The notes below the pieces were generated by a model, which saw only the letters and a program-made list of their open reading frames with translations, was not told the DNA's origin and ran no database searches. Positions 42,085 through 52,587 of a stretch of DNA of 64,000 bases are shown here, piece after piece (position 1 is the stretch's first letter; every line of letters begins with the position of its first letter). Made by a program: the position numbers and the translations under genes. Origin of the DNA: Providencia vermicola (GTDB lineage: Bacteria > Pseudomonadota > Gammaproteobacteria > Enterobacterales > Enterobacteriaceae); contig NZ_JAGSPI010000011.1 in the NCBI RefSeq assembly GCF_020381325.1, forward strand, positions 142,418-206,417. Reading direction: 5' to 3'.

Positions 42085-42981
42085 GTGCTAGACAAAATTA
42101 AAATTCGCTTGCAATATATGCTTCCAAAACAATGCCTTACTGAATTTGCAGGCTGGTTTGCAAGTCGCAACGCTGGGTTTATGACGCAATGGGCAATTAA
42201 ACTATTTGCTAAAGCCTATAAAGTGAATATGAATGAAGCGCAAAAAAGCGAACTCACCGCATACGCAACCTTTAATGACTTCTTTATTCGTCTACTCAAA
42301 GAAGACGCCCGCCCAATTGTTGAAAAAGACAACCAACTGGCACAGCCAGCTGACGGCGCAGTGAGCCAATTAGGTTCTATCAATGATGACCAAATTTTCC
42401 AAGCAAAAGGCCATAACTATACCGTTGAAGCCTTACTGGCAGGTCAATACCAATTAGCAGAGCGTTTTCGTGGTGGTGAGTTCATTACCACTTATCTTTC
42501 GCCAAGTGACTATCATCGCGTCCACATGCCTTGCGATGGCTTACTTAAAGAGATGATTTATGTTCCAGGTGATTTATTCTCTGTAAATCCATTGACGGCA
42601 CAAAACGTCCCAAACCTGTTTGCCCGTAATGAGCGCTTAATTTGTGTCTTTGATACCCCTGTTGGTCTGATGGTACAAATTTTAGTCGGTGCCACTATTG
42701 TGGGTAGCATTGAAACGGTTTGGAGTGGCTGTGTAAATACCTGTCGTGAAGGCGTAATCAAACGTTGGGTTTACCCTGAATTAAATTCTGAAGGTGCTGT
42801 TTTCCTGAAAAAAGGGGAAGAAATGGGCCTGTTTAAGTTAGGTTCTACCGTCATTAACTTGTTTGAACCAAACAAAGTGACCTTTAATTCATCACTCATC
42901 CCAGGCTATGCAACACGCATGGGTGAATTACTCGCCGAGACGGTTTCGGTTGAGACTCATAACGAATCTGTCGGCGTTTAA
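42085..42981 (+). CDS. psd: Phosphatidylserine decarboxylase proenzyme
   Basis: Membrane-associated enzyme that makes phosphatidylethanolamine from phosphatidylserine. The proenzyme cleaves itself at the LGST motif between Gly253 and Ser254, generating the pyruvoyl group on the small subunit. It has 298 residues (322 in E. coli, which has a longer tail). [12 protein letters not shown] and [12 protein letters not shown] blocks are conserved. The start codon is GTG after AGAGGT. mscM follows within 33 bp, the usual psd-mscM unit. Confidence 0.97.
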   Translation: MLDKIKIRLQYMLPKQCLTEFAGWFASRNAGFMTQWAIKLFAKAYKVNMNEAQKSELTAYATFNDFFIRLLKEDARPIVEKDNQLAQPADGAVSQLGSINDDQIFQAKGHNYTVEALLAGQYQLAERFRGGEFITTYLSPSDYHRVHMPCDGLLKEMIYVPGDLFSVNPLTAQNVPNLFARNERLICVFDTPVGLMVQILVGATIVGSIETVWSGCVNTCREGVIKRWVYPELNSEGAVFLKKGEEMGLFKLGSTVINLFEPNKVTFNSSLIPGYATRMGELLAETVSVETHNESVGV

Positions 42982-43014
42982 TTTACGGTTATGTCCTTGA
43001 AGGAGCTCCTCACT

Positions 43015-46000
43015 GTGCGTTTGATTATCAGTTTTGTACTTAGCTTGTTAATCGCTTTTTCTTCTGTTGCGGCGCCCATAGCATCGCAGGATGAAGCACA
43101 GATTAAGCAGGAGCTCAAACAACTTGAATCGAGTACCAATCCAAAAGACGCGGAAATTGCGCAAGCATTGCAAGGTGCGCTCAATTGGATGAGCGAAACC
43201 CGCGATTCCGATGCCAAAGTAAAGTCTTACCAAGAAGCCATTGATAATTTCCCTAAAATTATCAAAGAAATACGCCAAAAATTACTTAATGAAAACGATG
43301 AACCTGCTCCTATTCCTGTTGGAATTAGCTTAAGTGAACTTGAGCAACGTATTATCCAACTGAGTAGCCAATTACTGGATCAAAGTCGTTTAACGCAGCA
43401 GGAACAAGATAAAGGCCGTGAAATCAGTGAATCATTGAGCATTTTGCCTCAACAATTGTCTGAAGCAAGGCGCTTACTCACGGAAGCAACATCCCGCTTC
43501 CAATCGTTAAGTACTGCATCAACACCTTTAGCTGATGCCCAATATACCTTGGCTCAAGCCGAAGTAAGTGCTCGCAAATCTACAGTAAACGAACTGGAAA
43601 TGGCGCAGCTTTCCGCCAATAACCGCCAAGAAATTTCACGCCTGACGTTGGAGCTGTATAAAAAACGCTATCAACGTATGGAGCTTGAGCTACAAAACCT
43701 ACGTGATTTCCAAAATACTCAGCGCCAACAAAAAGCAATTTTGGCGCTAGAACACACGGAAATGTTGGCTGCTCAAGGAGAGCTGACCCCCTTCTTAAAA
43801 GAAGAATTAGATATTAACCGCAAAATGTCTCAGGAGCTCACTCAGCAAGCTCAGCGTATGAGTGCGATTAATACCAGTCAAACCGAGATGTCCACCAGCA
43901 TTCGCGATGCACGCCAAGCGCTGACAACAATCCGTGAGCAAGCTCAGTGGATCAGCAGTTCAAGTACCCTTGGAGAAGCTCTAAGAACGCAATTATCTCG
44001 CTTGCCAGATATTCCCAAAAGCCAACAGCTAGACCGCGAAATGGCAGACTTACGCGTGCAGCGCTTAAATTACGAAGATGCCCTTGATAGATTAGGTAAA
44101 ATTGATACCACCGAGCAAGAAACTGAACATGCCCTCAACCCAGCGCAAGTTCAAGTATATCAATCGCTGATCAAAACTCGCCGAGAGCTCCTGACCTCAT
44201 TGATTTCAGGCCTTGATGCCGAAATGTTGGAACTCACTAAGCTCAATGTGGCGACAGGGCAGCTCACTGATGCGCTTAAAGAAGTCAAAGATGCCTCGAA
44301 CCGCTATCTGTTCTGGGTGGCTGATGTCCCCCCTATTAATATTAAATATCCAGTCTTATTAGTTACTGATATTACACAGTTGCTATCACTGGATACGCTT
44401 TCCCAAGTCGCTGGTGCACTGAATGTGATGCTCACCACACAAGATACCTTTTTGTATCTTTTGGGTTCTATCATTTTAGTTATCTTCAGCGTAAGTACAC
44501 GCAAGCATTACCAAGCCTTTCTTGATCGCTCTAGTTTACGTATCGGTAAAGTGACGCAAGACCGCTTTTATTTGACTATCAGAACTATCTTTTGGTCAAT
44601 TATCGTGGCTCTGCCATTACCTATGATGTGGTCTGCGATTGGTTATGGGCTACAGAGCGCATGGCAATATCCGATGGCAGCCGCCATTGGCTATGGCGTC
44701 AGCGCAACCACGCCACTGTTGTGGCTATTTATGATCAGTGAAACGTTCTCTCGTCCAACAGGTTTATTTATTGCGCATTTTGGCTGGGATAAAGACGCGG
44801 TAAAACGGGCGATGCGTTATTACCGTATGGCGATATTTGTCATTGTTCCATTGGTGATGTCAATTATTACCTTCGAACACTATAGCGACCGCGAGTTCGC
44901 TGCCAGTGTCGGCCGTTTCTGCTTTATTTTCCTCTGTATCGCTTTAAGCTTAATCACTAATAACTTACGCCGTTCTCAGATCCCACTCTATTTGGATAGG
45001 CACAGTTCAGGGGATAATGTTGTTAATAAAGGCCTATGGTGGATGATCTTACTTGCCCCAATTGTGGCGGCATTTTTCTCTATCCTCGGCTATTTCTCCA
45101 CATCACAAGCATTACTTGCTCGCTTAGAAACCTCTGTAGCGATTTGGTTTGTGATTTTAATTGTCTATCACACCATTCGCCGTTGGATGTCGATGCAGCG
45201 CCGTAAACTGGCCTTTGAACGTGCGAAACAGCGCCGTGCTGAAATCCTCGCACAACGAGCAAAAGGGGAAGACGACAACGCGCAATCAAGTGGCAGTAGC
45301 GAAGGGAATATTGATATCGAGGAACAGGTTATTGACCTTGATACTATTAGTACCCAATCTGTTGGACTAGTACGCTCAATTTTAACCATGATAGCCTTGG
45401 TTTCCTTAATTTGGCTGTGGTCTGAATTGCATACCGCGTTTTCTTTCCTTGAAAACATTCGCCTCTGGGATGTGACCTCCACTGTCAATGGTGTGGACAC
45501 CGTACAGCCAATTACGATGGGCTCCATTTTTATTGCGATTTTAACGATTATTGTCACCGCACAGTTGGTGCGAAACCTGCCTGCATTGCTTGAATTAGCC
45601 GTCTTGCAGCATTTGGACTTAACACCAGGTACTGGCTACGCCATTAGCACACTGACGAAATACACTATTACGATCATTGGTACGATTGTTGGCTTCTCAA
45701 TGTTAGGGATCGAATGGTCAAAACTGCAATGGTTAGTTGCTGCGATGGGGGTTGGGCTTGGTTTTGGTTTACAAGAGATCTTCGCTAACATTATTTCTGG
45801 TTTGATGATCCTATTCGAAAAACCCATTCGTATTGGCGATACCGTTACGATCCGCAACTTAACGGGCAGCATTACCAAGATCAACACCCGTGCGACGACC
45901 TTAACGGACTGGGATAGAAAAGAAATCATCGTGCCAAATAAAGCCTTTATCACTGAACAGTTTATCAACTGGTCGCTCTCCGACACCGTCACTCGTATCG

Positions 46001-46356
46001 TGATGACTATCCCTGCGCCATCTGATGCAAACAGCGAGCTCGTCACCAATACAATTTTGCGTGCGGCAAAACGCTCCACAATGATCTTAGACAACCCGGC
46101 TCCTGAGGTTTATTTGGTCGATTTGCAACAAGGTATTCAAATATTTGAGTTGCGGGTGTATGCAGCAGAAATGGGGCACCGTTTACCTGCTCGCCATGAA
46201 ATTCATCAAAACATCTTGGCCTCCTTCGCAGAACAAGGCATTACCTTGCCGTTCCCACCATTCCAAGCAAGGGTGGATGTACGCGATAACTCGCTGCAAA
46301 GTGCAACTAACAACCTTTCTGCGCGTAATCCTTCACGTAAATCTGGCGAGCTGTAA
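43015..46356 (+). CDS. mscM: Miniconductance mechanosensitive channel MscM
   Basis: MscS-superfamily inner-membrane channel that opens on hypo-osmotic shock. It has 1113 residues: a signal peptide (RLIISFVLSLLIAFSS, cleaved before about residue 25), a long periplasmic coiled-coil region (to ~470), about eleven membrane helices (from ~480), and a C-terminal MscS domain with GLGFGLQEIFANIISGLMI and FEKPIRIGDTVTI. GTG 43015 is preferred because AAGGAG lies at the right distance; an ATG at 42991 would place that ribosome site inside the gene. Confidence 0.93.
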   Translation: MRLIISFVLSLLIAFSSVAAPIASQDEAQIKQELKQLESSTNPKDAEIAQALQGALNWMSETRDSDAKVKSYQEAIDNFPKIIKEIRQKLLNENDEPAPIPVGISLSELEQRIIQLSSQLLDQSRLTQQEQDKGREISESLSILPQQLSEARRLLTEATSRFQSLSTASTPLADAQYTLAQAEVSARKSTVNELEMAQLSANNRQEISRLTLELYKKRYQRMELELQNLRDFQNTQRQQKAILALEHTEMLAAQGELTPFLKEELDINRKMSQELTQQAQRMSAINTSQTEMSTSIRDARQALTTIREQAQWISSSSTLGEALRTQLSRLPDIPKSQQLDREMADLRVQRLNYEDALDRLGKIDTTEQETEHALNPAQVQVYQSLIKTRRELLTSLISGLDAEMLELTKLNVATGQLTDALKEVKDASNRYLFWVADVPPINIKYPVLLVTDITQLLSLDTLSQVAGALNVMLTTQDTFLYLLGSIILVIFSVSTRKHYQAFLDRSSLRIGKVTQDRFYLTIRTIFWSIIVALPLPMMWSAIGYGLQSAWQYPMAAAIGYGVSATTPLLWLFMISETFSRPTGLFIAHFGWDKDAVKRAMRYYRMAIFVIVPLVMSIITFEHYSDREFAASVGRFCFIFLCIALSLITNNLRRSQIPLYLDRHSSGDNVVNKGLWWMILLAPIVAAFFSILGYFSTSQALLARLETSVAIWFVILIVYHTIRRWMSMQRRKLAFERAKQRRAEILAQRAKGEDDNAQSSGSSEGNIDIEEQVIDLDTISTQSVGLVRSILTMIALVSLIWLWSELHTAFSFLENIRLWDVTSTVNGVDTVQPITMGSIFIAILTIIVTAQLVRNLPALLELAVLQHLDLTPGTGYAISTLTKYTITIIGTIVGFSMLGIEWSKLQWLVAAMGVGLGFGLQEIFANIISGLMILFEKPIRIGDTVTIRNLTGSITKINTRATTLTDWDRKEIIVPNKAFITEQFINWSLSDTVTRIVMTIPAPSDANSELVTNTILRAAKRSTMILDNPAPEVYLVDLQQGIQIFELRVYAAEMGHRLPARHEIHQNILASFAEQGITLPFPPFQARVDVRDNSLQSATNNLSARNPSRKSGEL

Positions 46357-46364
46357 ACAGTATT

Positions 46365-46694
46365 ATGGCGCAAGGTTTAAATGATAAAGACGAAGGTATT
46401 GTATTGCGGATCACTCAACTCGAGCGGGTTGGGTCGATTCTCTTCTTTTTGATCCCATTAATTATCTTATTAATTATTGGAAAGACATTCGCTTTCAACA
46501 CGCTCTATCTCTGGCAAATCTATTGCCTGGTTTATATTGGGGTATTTCGAATGCTTGCAGCCAAGCTTTCATCAAAGCCATTGCAACTAGAGATCCGACG
46601 TGGGTGGGGATATAACCGCTTTTACCGATTGAGTTGGGGCTACCTTATTGTATCCATAATCATCATGGCGGGAGCCCAATTGTTCTCCCGCTAA
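46365..46694 (+). CDS. Small inner-membrane protein of unknown function
   Basis: A 109-residue protein that begins 8 bp after the mscM stop and is likely translated by coupling, since no Shine-Dalgarno is visible. It has a charged N-terminus (MAQGLNDKDEGIVLRITQLE), hydrophobic segments at about 23-43 and 48-66, a basic loop (KLSSKPLQLEIRRGWGYNRF) and a third hydrophobic segment at about 90-105. It is not the E. coli yjeO product found downstream of mscM there. A role linked to the channel is possible only by context. Confidence 0.75.
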   Translation: MAQGLNDKDEGIVLRITQLERVGSILFFLIPLIILLIIGKTFAFNTLYLWQIYCLVYIGVFRMLAAKLSSKPLQLEIRRGWGYNRFYRLSWGYLIVSIIIMAGAQLFSR

Positions 46695-46704
46695 TCAATA
46701 AGGA

Positions 46705-47508
46705 TTAACTCACTTTGTGCCCGTAAGACTTGATATAACCTTCCGCCAGTTTTTGTGCTTGCTCCAGTTCTGCTGGGCTTAATTGAGCGGCGATTTTATC
46801 TTGTAGGCGATGGCTTTCCGCATTACCGCTATACACCGCGGTTGACAGCCAAGCATAAGCTTGAGATAGGTTTTTCTTCACACCTCGTCCTTCAAAATAC
46901 ATCACGCCAAGGCGATCTTGAGATTTAGCATCTTGCTGTTTAGCCGCTTTGCGAAACCAGAACACCGCTTTTTCATCATCTAAATCAACACCACTACCAA
47001 TTGAATACATTTGGCCAATATGGAATTGTGCAATCACATTTCCACCTTGTGCTGCCTTTCTAAACCAAAATGCCGCTTTTTCTAAATTCTGCGTCACACC
47101 AAGGCCTTGTGCATACATCATTGCCATATTGGTTTCTGCACGTGTGTCGCCGTTATCTGCAGCTTGTTCATACCACAGCATCGCTTTATCATAGTCGCGG
47201 CGAACGCCAAAACCATTCACAAACATGGTACCTAGCCGAAACTGAGCATCAGAGTTACCTTGGTTTCCTGCCTTAATAAACCACTCAGCAGCAATTTTAG
47301 AGTCTTGGGAAACACCTTGGCCTTTGAAATAACGTTCACCCAGTTGAAATTGAGCGTTTGGGTCACCTTTTTGCGCTAACTGTGTAATTTGCTCAAGGGT
47401 AGGTTGCTGTGTCGATGAAGTCGCTGTCGGAGCAACGACAGGCTTAGCCGTTAAGACAGAACTAAAACAAACAGAACCCAACAACAGTGCTAACGCAACT
47501 TTTTTCAT
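46705..47508 (-). CDS. Secreted Sel1-repeat protein
   Basis: A 267-residue protein with a signal peptide (to ~21, ending VLTA-K) and about five Sel1-type alpha-alpha repeats of 36 residues (residues ~45-250), each with the GDPNAQFQLGERYFKGQGV / AAEWFIKAGNQG pattern. Sel1 repeats form solenoids that bind partner proteins; the partner is unknown here. It is convergent with the small membrane gene 10 bp away. The periplasmic location is inferred from the signal peptide. Confidence 0.85.
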   Translation of the reverse strand: MKKVALALLLGSVCFSSVLTAKPVVAPTATSSTQQPTLEQITQLAQKGDPNAQFQLGERYFKGQGVSQDSKIAAEWFIKAGNQGNSDAQFRLGTMFVNGFGVRRDYDKAMLWYEQAADNGDTRAETNMAMMYAQGLGVTQNLEKAAFWFRKAAQGGNVIAQFHIGQMYSIGSGVDLDDEKAVFWFRKAAKQQDAKSQDRLGVMYFEGRGVKKNLSQAYAWLSTAVYSGNAESHRLQDKIAAQLSPAELEQAQKLAEGYIKSYGHKVS

Positions 47509-47701
47509 CCTAAGGAACCCTCAACAGTGCAATCTGCTAACTGTGAACACAGCGCTATCCATTAATATCGACTCAAACACCCATTCCCCTAGTGTAAATT
47601 CAGTTTAAGTAGGAAAAAATAGGAAAAGTGACCTAATTTTCACAAAAAGCACGTTTCGCTGCATAACACACGGGTTGTTCTCATTTTTAATCCAGAGATA
47701 C

Positions 47702-47733
47702 AAAAAAACCAGACAAACATAGGGTCTATCTGG
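47702..47733 (-). terminator. Terminator of the recQ-pldB-yigL group
   Basis: CCAGACAAAC (47709-47718) pairs with GTCTATCTGG (47724-47733), allowing G-T pairs, and is followed on the minus strand by seven T. Confidence 0.82.
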
Positions 47734-47759
47734 CTTATTTATTTCATAAAAATAGATTG

Positions 47760-48569
47760 TTATTGATTAAGGTATTGATGCCTTAAATAACGTGCAACGG
47801 CGTCATCTGCATTTGAACCAATGACCTCCATTTGTGGTAAGGCATCTTTAAGTAATTGATGCGCATTTTGCATAATGCAGCCTTTTCCTGCGACAGTCAG
47901 CATCTCTTTGTCATTCATACCATCGCCAAATGCAATACTGTCATTAGCCATTAAGCCGTGCAGCGCCGCAACTTGCTTAAGAGCCTCTCCCTTAGAAACC
48001 GCCCCTGCCATGACTTCCAAGCAACTGCGTAGGGAAAACGTGACATTCACGCGGTCTTGCCAACGGTTTTGAATGCGCTGCTGTAAATCCACCAGCAAAT
48101 CGTGATCTTCACTCGTGAAATAGACTTTGCAAACTTCAGATGTTGCAAAGTCATGGCGATCAAATAACTGGTAATTGAAAACTGACTCTTTAAAAAATTC
48201 TTTTTGCTCAGGGCTTTCTCGGTTAATAAACCAGTCATCACCGTGATAGTAATTGGTGATAAGTTCTGGATTATCAAATTCCATCAAGCAAAGTTCATGC
48301 GCAATTTCAGCGTCCACATTATGCTCAAAAATTAAATCCCCATTGGTATTATGGATCCTTGCCCCATTCGAGGTAATCATATAGGCATCAATGCCTAACC
48401 CATCACGGATTTGTGCAACATCCACATGATGGCGACCCGTTGCAAACACAAAACGGACATCTTGTGTTGTAATGAGTTGTTTTAAGGTGTCTTTAGTATA
48501 AGACGTTAAATCATGGTTGGGCGATAACAGTGTCCCATCCAAATCGGAAGCCACTAACGGATATTTCAT
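47760..48569 (-). CDS. yigL: HAD-superfamily phosphatase YigL
   Basis: Cof-type HAD phosphatase, 269 residues (266 in E. coli). HAD motifs are DLDGTLLS with nucleophile Asp (~8), ITSNGA (motif II), K in the AVSKGEAL region (motif III) and FGDGMNDKEML (motif IV), with a C2 cap between. E. coli YigL dephosphorylates sugar phosphates and pyridoxal phosphate, and its mRNA is stabilised by the sRNA SgrS through processing within pldB. The ATG at 48569 has AGGG upstream. It lies 13 bp after pldB. Confidence 0.94.
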   Translation of the reverse strand: MKYPLVASDLDGTLLSPNHDLTSYTKDTLKQLITTQDVRFVFATGRHHVDVAQIRDGLGIDAYMITSNGARIHNTNGDLIFEHNVDAEIAHELCLMEFDNPELITNYYHGDDWFINRESPEQKEFFKESVFNYQLFDRHDFATSEVCKVYFTSEDHDLLVDLQQRIQNRWQDRVNVTFSLRSCLEVMAGAVSKGEALKQVAALHGLMANDSIAFGDGMNDKEMLTVAGKGCIMQNAHQLLKDALPQMEVIGSNADDAVARYLRHQYLNQ

Positions 48570-48582
48570 ATTCAAACCCTAA

Positions 48583-49578
48583 CTAATACTGGTCAAAAAA
48601 ATCACAGATAGCATTGAGTGCCATGGCCCTTAATGCATCCACTTCAAATAGGATTTCATGGTGAGCCCCTTCGATAATGAGGGGTAATTTTTCTTCTCGT
48701 CCTATTTGCGCTTTTTGCCGACTTTGACAAAAAGCTTGTAGCTCTTTATTGCTGACCACTTTTTCTTCACTTGCCTCTAACACCATCAGTGGTACATCAA
48801 TTTCTCCCGCTTTTGCAATTAGCTCATCACCAATCGCAAAACTTTCACGCAACCAGTGGTATGTTGGGCCACCAAGTCGCAATTCAGGGTAGTCCGCATA
48901 GTAACGTAAATAGCGCCGATAACGCTCTGAACTATGGGTTAATACGTTGATTAAATACGGTAAAGGTTGCCACTTACCCGTCGAAGCGGCGTAATCATTA
49001 CGCACACTCTCACGTGATTCGGCTCTATCAACAATAAAACTAGCCATCCAACGTGGCATCGGTAAATTGATACCAATCATTGGTGCACATAACGCGGCTG
49101 CATCAAAGGTCACATGATCCCGTAGCAAATAACCCGCTAAAATGGCACTCCCCATTGAGTGCGCCAATGCATAACACTTCAGGTAGTGGCGATATCTGAC
49201 TTCTAACTCAATAAACTTTTCAAAATCATCGATATAATCAGTAAATTTTTCGACATGGCCTTTTTGGGGATCCGCTAACATGCGCCCAGAGCGCCCCTGC
49301 CCACGATGATCAAGAATAAAAACATCATAACCTAAGTGATAAAAATCATACGCCACTTCAGGGTATTTCATGTAGCTTTCACTGCGACCAGGAGAAATGA
49401 CAATAGCTTTATGATGCTTCGGATGAATAAAACGAACATAGTGGATAGGAATATCATCAACGCCCTGAAAATGCCGTTCTTCACGACGCTGCCAGAAGTC
49501 TAAAAGCGGACCATTCGCAAAAGCTGAAAACTGAGTTTCTCGCGTTAACCAGCGCTTTTTTAGGCTTTCAGGCGTCAT
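48583..49578 (-). CDS. pldB: Lysophospholipase L2
   Basis: Alpha/beta-hydrolase of 331 residues (340 in E. coli) acting on lysophospholipids at the inner membrane. The nucleophile elbow is ALAHSMGSAI; LDHRGQGRSGR forms the oxyanion region, and the C-terminal EGAHHEILFE holds the catalytic His. It lies between recQ and yigL with short gaps (19 and 13 bp). In E. coli, rhtB and rhtC intervene between recQ and pldB; here they are absent. Confidence 0.95.
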   Translation of the reverse strand: MTPESLKKRWLTRETQFSAFANGPLLDFWQRREERHFQGVDDIPIHYVRFIHPKHHKAIVISPGRSESYMKYPEVAYDFYHLGYDVFILDHRGQGRSGRMLADPQKGHVEKFTDYIDDFEKFIELEVRYRHYLKCYALAHSMGSAILAGYLLRDHVTFDAAALCAPMIGINLPMPRWMASFIVDRAESRESVRNDYAASTGKWQPLPYLINVLTHSSERYRRYLRYYADYPELRLGGPTYHWLRESFAIGDELIAKAGEIDVPLMVLEASEEKVVSNKELQAFCQSRQKAQIGREEKLPLIIEGAHHEILFEVDALRAMALNAICDFFDQY

Positions 49579-49597
49579 CCTACAGTTCCTTATTTAT

Positions 49598-51424
49598 TCA
49601 TTCATAACCTTCAAGGTGGTCTCGGATGAGAGTCATAAATGACTCGCCAAAACGCTCCAGTTTGCGTTCACCAACGCCATTAATTAGCAACAATTCTGCG
49701 GAAGTTGTCGGGACATGTTCTGCCATTTCGATTAATGTAGCATCGTTGAACACCACAAATGGCGGGATATTATCCTCATCCGCTATCGACTTACGTAATT
49801 TTCGCAGTTTAGCAAATAGCTTCTTATCATAGTTGCCATGGTAAACTTTGTTTTGCTGATTACGGCTTTTTGTGACTAAAACCCGTGGTACGGCAAGCTG
49901 TAACGCAGATTCCCCGCGTAAAATGGGCCTTGCCGCTTCCGTTAACTGCAGCGCGGAAAAATGAGTAATGTTTTGAGTGATCATCCCTAAGTGGATCAAT
50001 TGGCGGATCACGCTTATCCAATGTTCATTGCTTTGCTCTTTGCCGATACCATAAACAGGTAATTTATCATGGCCTAAATCACGAATGCGTTGGTTATTTG
50101 CCCCGCGCAATACTTCAACAATATAGCCGATACCAAAGCGCTGACCAACACGATAAATGCAAGAAAGTGCTTTTTGAGCATCAATTAACCCGTCATATTG
50201 CTTTGGTGGGTCTAAACAAATATCACAGTTACCGCAAGGCTGCTGACGGTTTTCGCCAAAGTAGTTAAGTAGAACTAAGCGGCGACAAGTTTGCGCTTCA
50301 GCAAAGGCAGAAATAGCATTAAGTTTGTGCCGTTCAATATCCTGTTGCATACCTGCGGGTTTTTCTTCAAGACAACGACGCAGCCACGCCATATCCGCAG
50401 GGTCATAAAATAAAACAGCTTCAGCTTCAACACCATCGCGCCCTGCTCGTCCAGTCTCTTGGTAGTAAGCCTCGATATTACGTGGGATATCAAAGTGCGC
50501 CACAAAACGGACATTTGATTTGTTTATCCCCATACCAAATGCCACTGTTGCCACGACAATCTGTAAATTATCTTTTAAAAATGCATCCTGTACCCACTCA
50601 CGCTGTTGGCTATCTAACCCTGCATGGTACGCTGCAACGCTTAATCCACGTTTTTGCAAACGTTCCGCGGTTTCTTCCACTTTGCTACGGCTGTTACAAT
50701 AAACAATACCTGCTTTGCCTTTTTGGCCTTTAATGAAAAACCAAAGCTGATCTAACGGCTTATATTTTTCGACCAAGGTGTAACGGATATTCGGCCTATC
50801 AAAACTACTGATATGAACGAGTGGATCATGGAGCGCCAATAAACGGATGATATCAGTTCGTGTTGTTTCATCAGCAGTTGCAGTTAGTGCCATAACAGGC
50901 ACATTGGGCAGCGTTTGGCGTAATTGCCCTAATGCACGATATTCAGGCCGAAAATCATGCCCCCATTGAGAAATGCAGTGTGCTTCATCCACCGCTAATA
51001 ACGTGATGTCCCAGCTTGAAAGCTGATTGAGAAAATAATCAGTTAATAACCGCTCAGGGGCAACATACAACAATTTAATCTCACCACTGCTGCATAACTC
51101 CATGATTTGACGCTGTTCTAACGGAGTTTGAGATGAGTTTAAACAGGCCGCATTCACACCATGCAAACGTAGTTGGTCAACTTGATCTTTCATCAAGGAA
51201 ATAAGCGGTGAAACCACCAACGTCACGCCTTGCTTTACAAGCGCAGGGACTTGATAACACAAAGACTTTCCACCACCCGTTGGCATTAATACTAAACAAT
51301 CACGATTATCTAAAATAGCACCGATGACCGCATCTTGGCCTGGACGAAATGACTGATAACCAAACGTGCTATTAAGCACGTCTTCGGCCAGTGAAAGTTG
51401 GTTAATGACACAAGCAGTGGACAC
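49598..51424 (-). CDS. recQ: ATP-dependent DNA helicase RecQ
   Basis: 3'-5' helicase of the RecF recombination pathway. It has 608 residues (609 in E. coli). Helicase domain motifs are [16 protein letters not shown] (motif I), [17 protein letters not shown] (II and aromatic loop) and [10 protein letters not shown] (VI). The RQC zinc site is in [11 protein letters not shown] with PCGNCDIC, and an HRDC domain ends the protein. A GTG at 51424 is preferred: it is preceded by GAGGAAG and gives the family length; a TTG four codons upstream is the alternative. Confidence 0.96.
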   Translation of the reverse strand: MSTACVINQLSLAEDVLNSTFGYQSFRPGQDAVIGAILDNRDCLVLMPTGGGKSLCYQVPALVKQGVTLVVSPLISLMKDQVDQLRLHGVNAACLNSSQTPLEQRQIMELCSSGEIKLLYVAPERLLTDYFLNQLSSWDITLLAVDEAHCISQWGHDFRPEYRALGQLRQTLPNVPVMALTATADETTRTDIIRLLALHDPLVHISSFDRPNIRYTLVEKYKPLDQLWFFIKGQKGKAGIVYCNSRSKVEETAERLQKRGLSVAAYHAGLDSQQREWVQDAFLKDNLQIVVATVAFGMGINKSNVRFVAHFDIPRNIEAYYQETGRAGRDGVEAEAVLFYDPADMAWLRRCLEEKPAGMQQDIERHKLNAISAFAEAQTCRRLVLLNYFGENRQQPCGNCDICLDPPKQYDGLIDAQKALSCIYRVGQRFGIGYIVEVLRGANNQRIRDLGHDKLPVYGIGKEQSNEHWISVIRQLIHLGMITQNITHFSALQLTEAARPILRGESALQLAVPRVLVTKSRNQQNKVYHGNYDKKLFAKLRKLRKSIADEDNIPPFVVFNDATLIEMAEHVPTTSAELLLINGVGERKLERFGESFMTLIRDHLEGYE

Positions 51425-51537
51425 AAACTTCCTCAATCTCTAAAACAAGTCGCTGCCCATGTGAGCAGCGAAATTGTTGGTTTATGACACGGCAATTAAG
51501 CCTTGTCAGATAATATGGGGGCAATGGGGAATCTAAA

Positions 51538-52431
51538 CTACATCATATCGTTTAGCATAACACCAATACCAAAACGTGTTTGGCGATAATTGTAGTCTAT
51601 CATTGACTCACCATAACCGCTAAATAACTGGGTATAAAATCGCACATGTTTACTGATTGGATAGCTCCAACCTAATTCTGCACCACCATACCCTGTATTC
51701 CAATTATAACGACCAGTGGTAGTAAAGACACTGTCCCCCAGCGCATAGCCAACTTTTACGCGGTAATATCCCATGTATTTTGTGATGTCTGAGTTATCAT
51801 CACTGCCTTCACTTTCATGAATGCGATACCACGGTTTGAGATCAACCTGCCAATTTCCATTTTGCGCCATGGCTCGTGCATAAAGACGGTTCCAACTGCG
51901 GGATGTAGGGTCAGAGCGGCCATTGGATTCATGGTTAAAACCTGTTTCAAATTCACGTAAGGTCCAGCCTGCAAATTGATAATCAGTTAACCAACCAACA
52001 AATACTTGGGGCTCGTAATTAGTTTCCCTAAAAGGGGAGGATTCTTTTTTATTGCTCAGCTGCCACCAAGAACGCTGAGTATACGAAACCGCTAAAATAG
52101 AGTCATCCCCAGCAATACCAGCCCAAAGTGGAAATGCTAAGCTTAATTGAAATTTTACTTCATCCTTTAACGCATCATCCCCCCAGTTATAACTGGAGAT
52201 TGCGTTTTTATTCATCGAAGAAGTATAGGTATAAATAATGTAATTAGATTCATAAGGATACAAAACAAATGGATTATCATAATTTTGCAATAAACCAGAA
52301 ATAATGCTGCCGCGAATTGGCGTGTTATCTTTTATATTCTGATCGGCTTGAACATCCGTATTTTCAGTAGCAAACAGTGAAGCAGACCAAAAACAGAGCA
52401 CTGCACTTATCAACATCGGTAAAGCGCGCAT
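51538..52431 (-). CDS. pldA: Outer-membrane phospholipase A (OMPLA)
   Basis: Calcium-dependent outer-membrane beta-barrel phospholipase that removes phospholipids from the outer leaflet. It has 297 residues: a signal peptide (to ~21, ending LFA-TE) and a 12-strand barrel. The catalytic His-Ser-Asn are in FNHESNGRSDPTSRSWNRLY, and the end YRQTRFGIGVMLNDMM matches the family C-terminus. It lies upstream of recQ as in E. coli, and the start follows AGGA at 7 bp. Confidence 0.95.
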   Translation of the reverse strand: MRALPMLISAVLCFWSASLFATENTDVQADQNIKDNTPIRGSIISGLLQNYDNPFVLYPYESNYIIYTYTSSMNKNAISSYNWGDDALKDEVKFQLSLAFPLWAGIAGDDSILAVSYTQRSWWQLSNKKESSPFRETNYEPQVFVGWLTDYQFAGWTLREFETGFNHESNGRSDPTSRSWNRLYARAMAQNGNWQVDLKPWYRIHESEGSDDNSDITKYMGYYRVKVGYALGDSVFTTTGRYNWNTGYGGAELGWSYPISKHVRFYTQLFSGYGESMIDYNYRQTRFGIGVMLNDMM

Positions 52432-52587
52432 TAGTCATTCCTATTTTCATTGTCACAAAAATAAAGTTTGTCCTATTTTACACACAAAAACGCTTTACTG
52501 TTGAAAGATTATTCATGCGTTTGTTAGAGACATAGTTAATACATAATGTTAACTTTCTATTTACATATTATTTAAGGGATGAAACCG

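Noticed and set aside
45168..46094. Minus-strand frames of 129 and 152 residues inside mscM
   Set aside because: Antisense shadows of the conserved channel domain, without start signals or family features.
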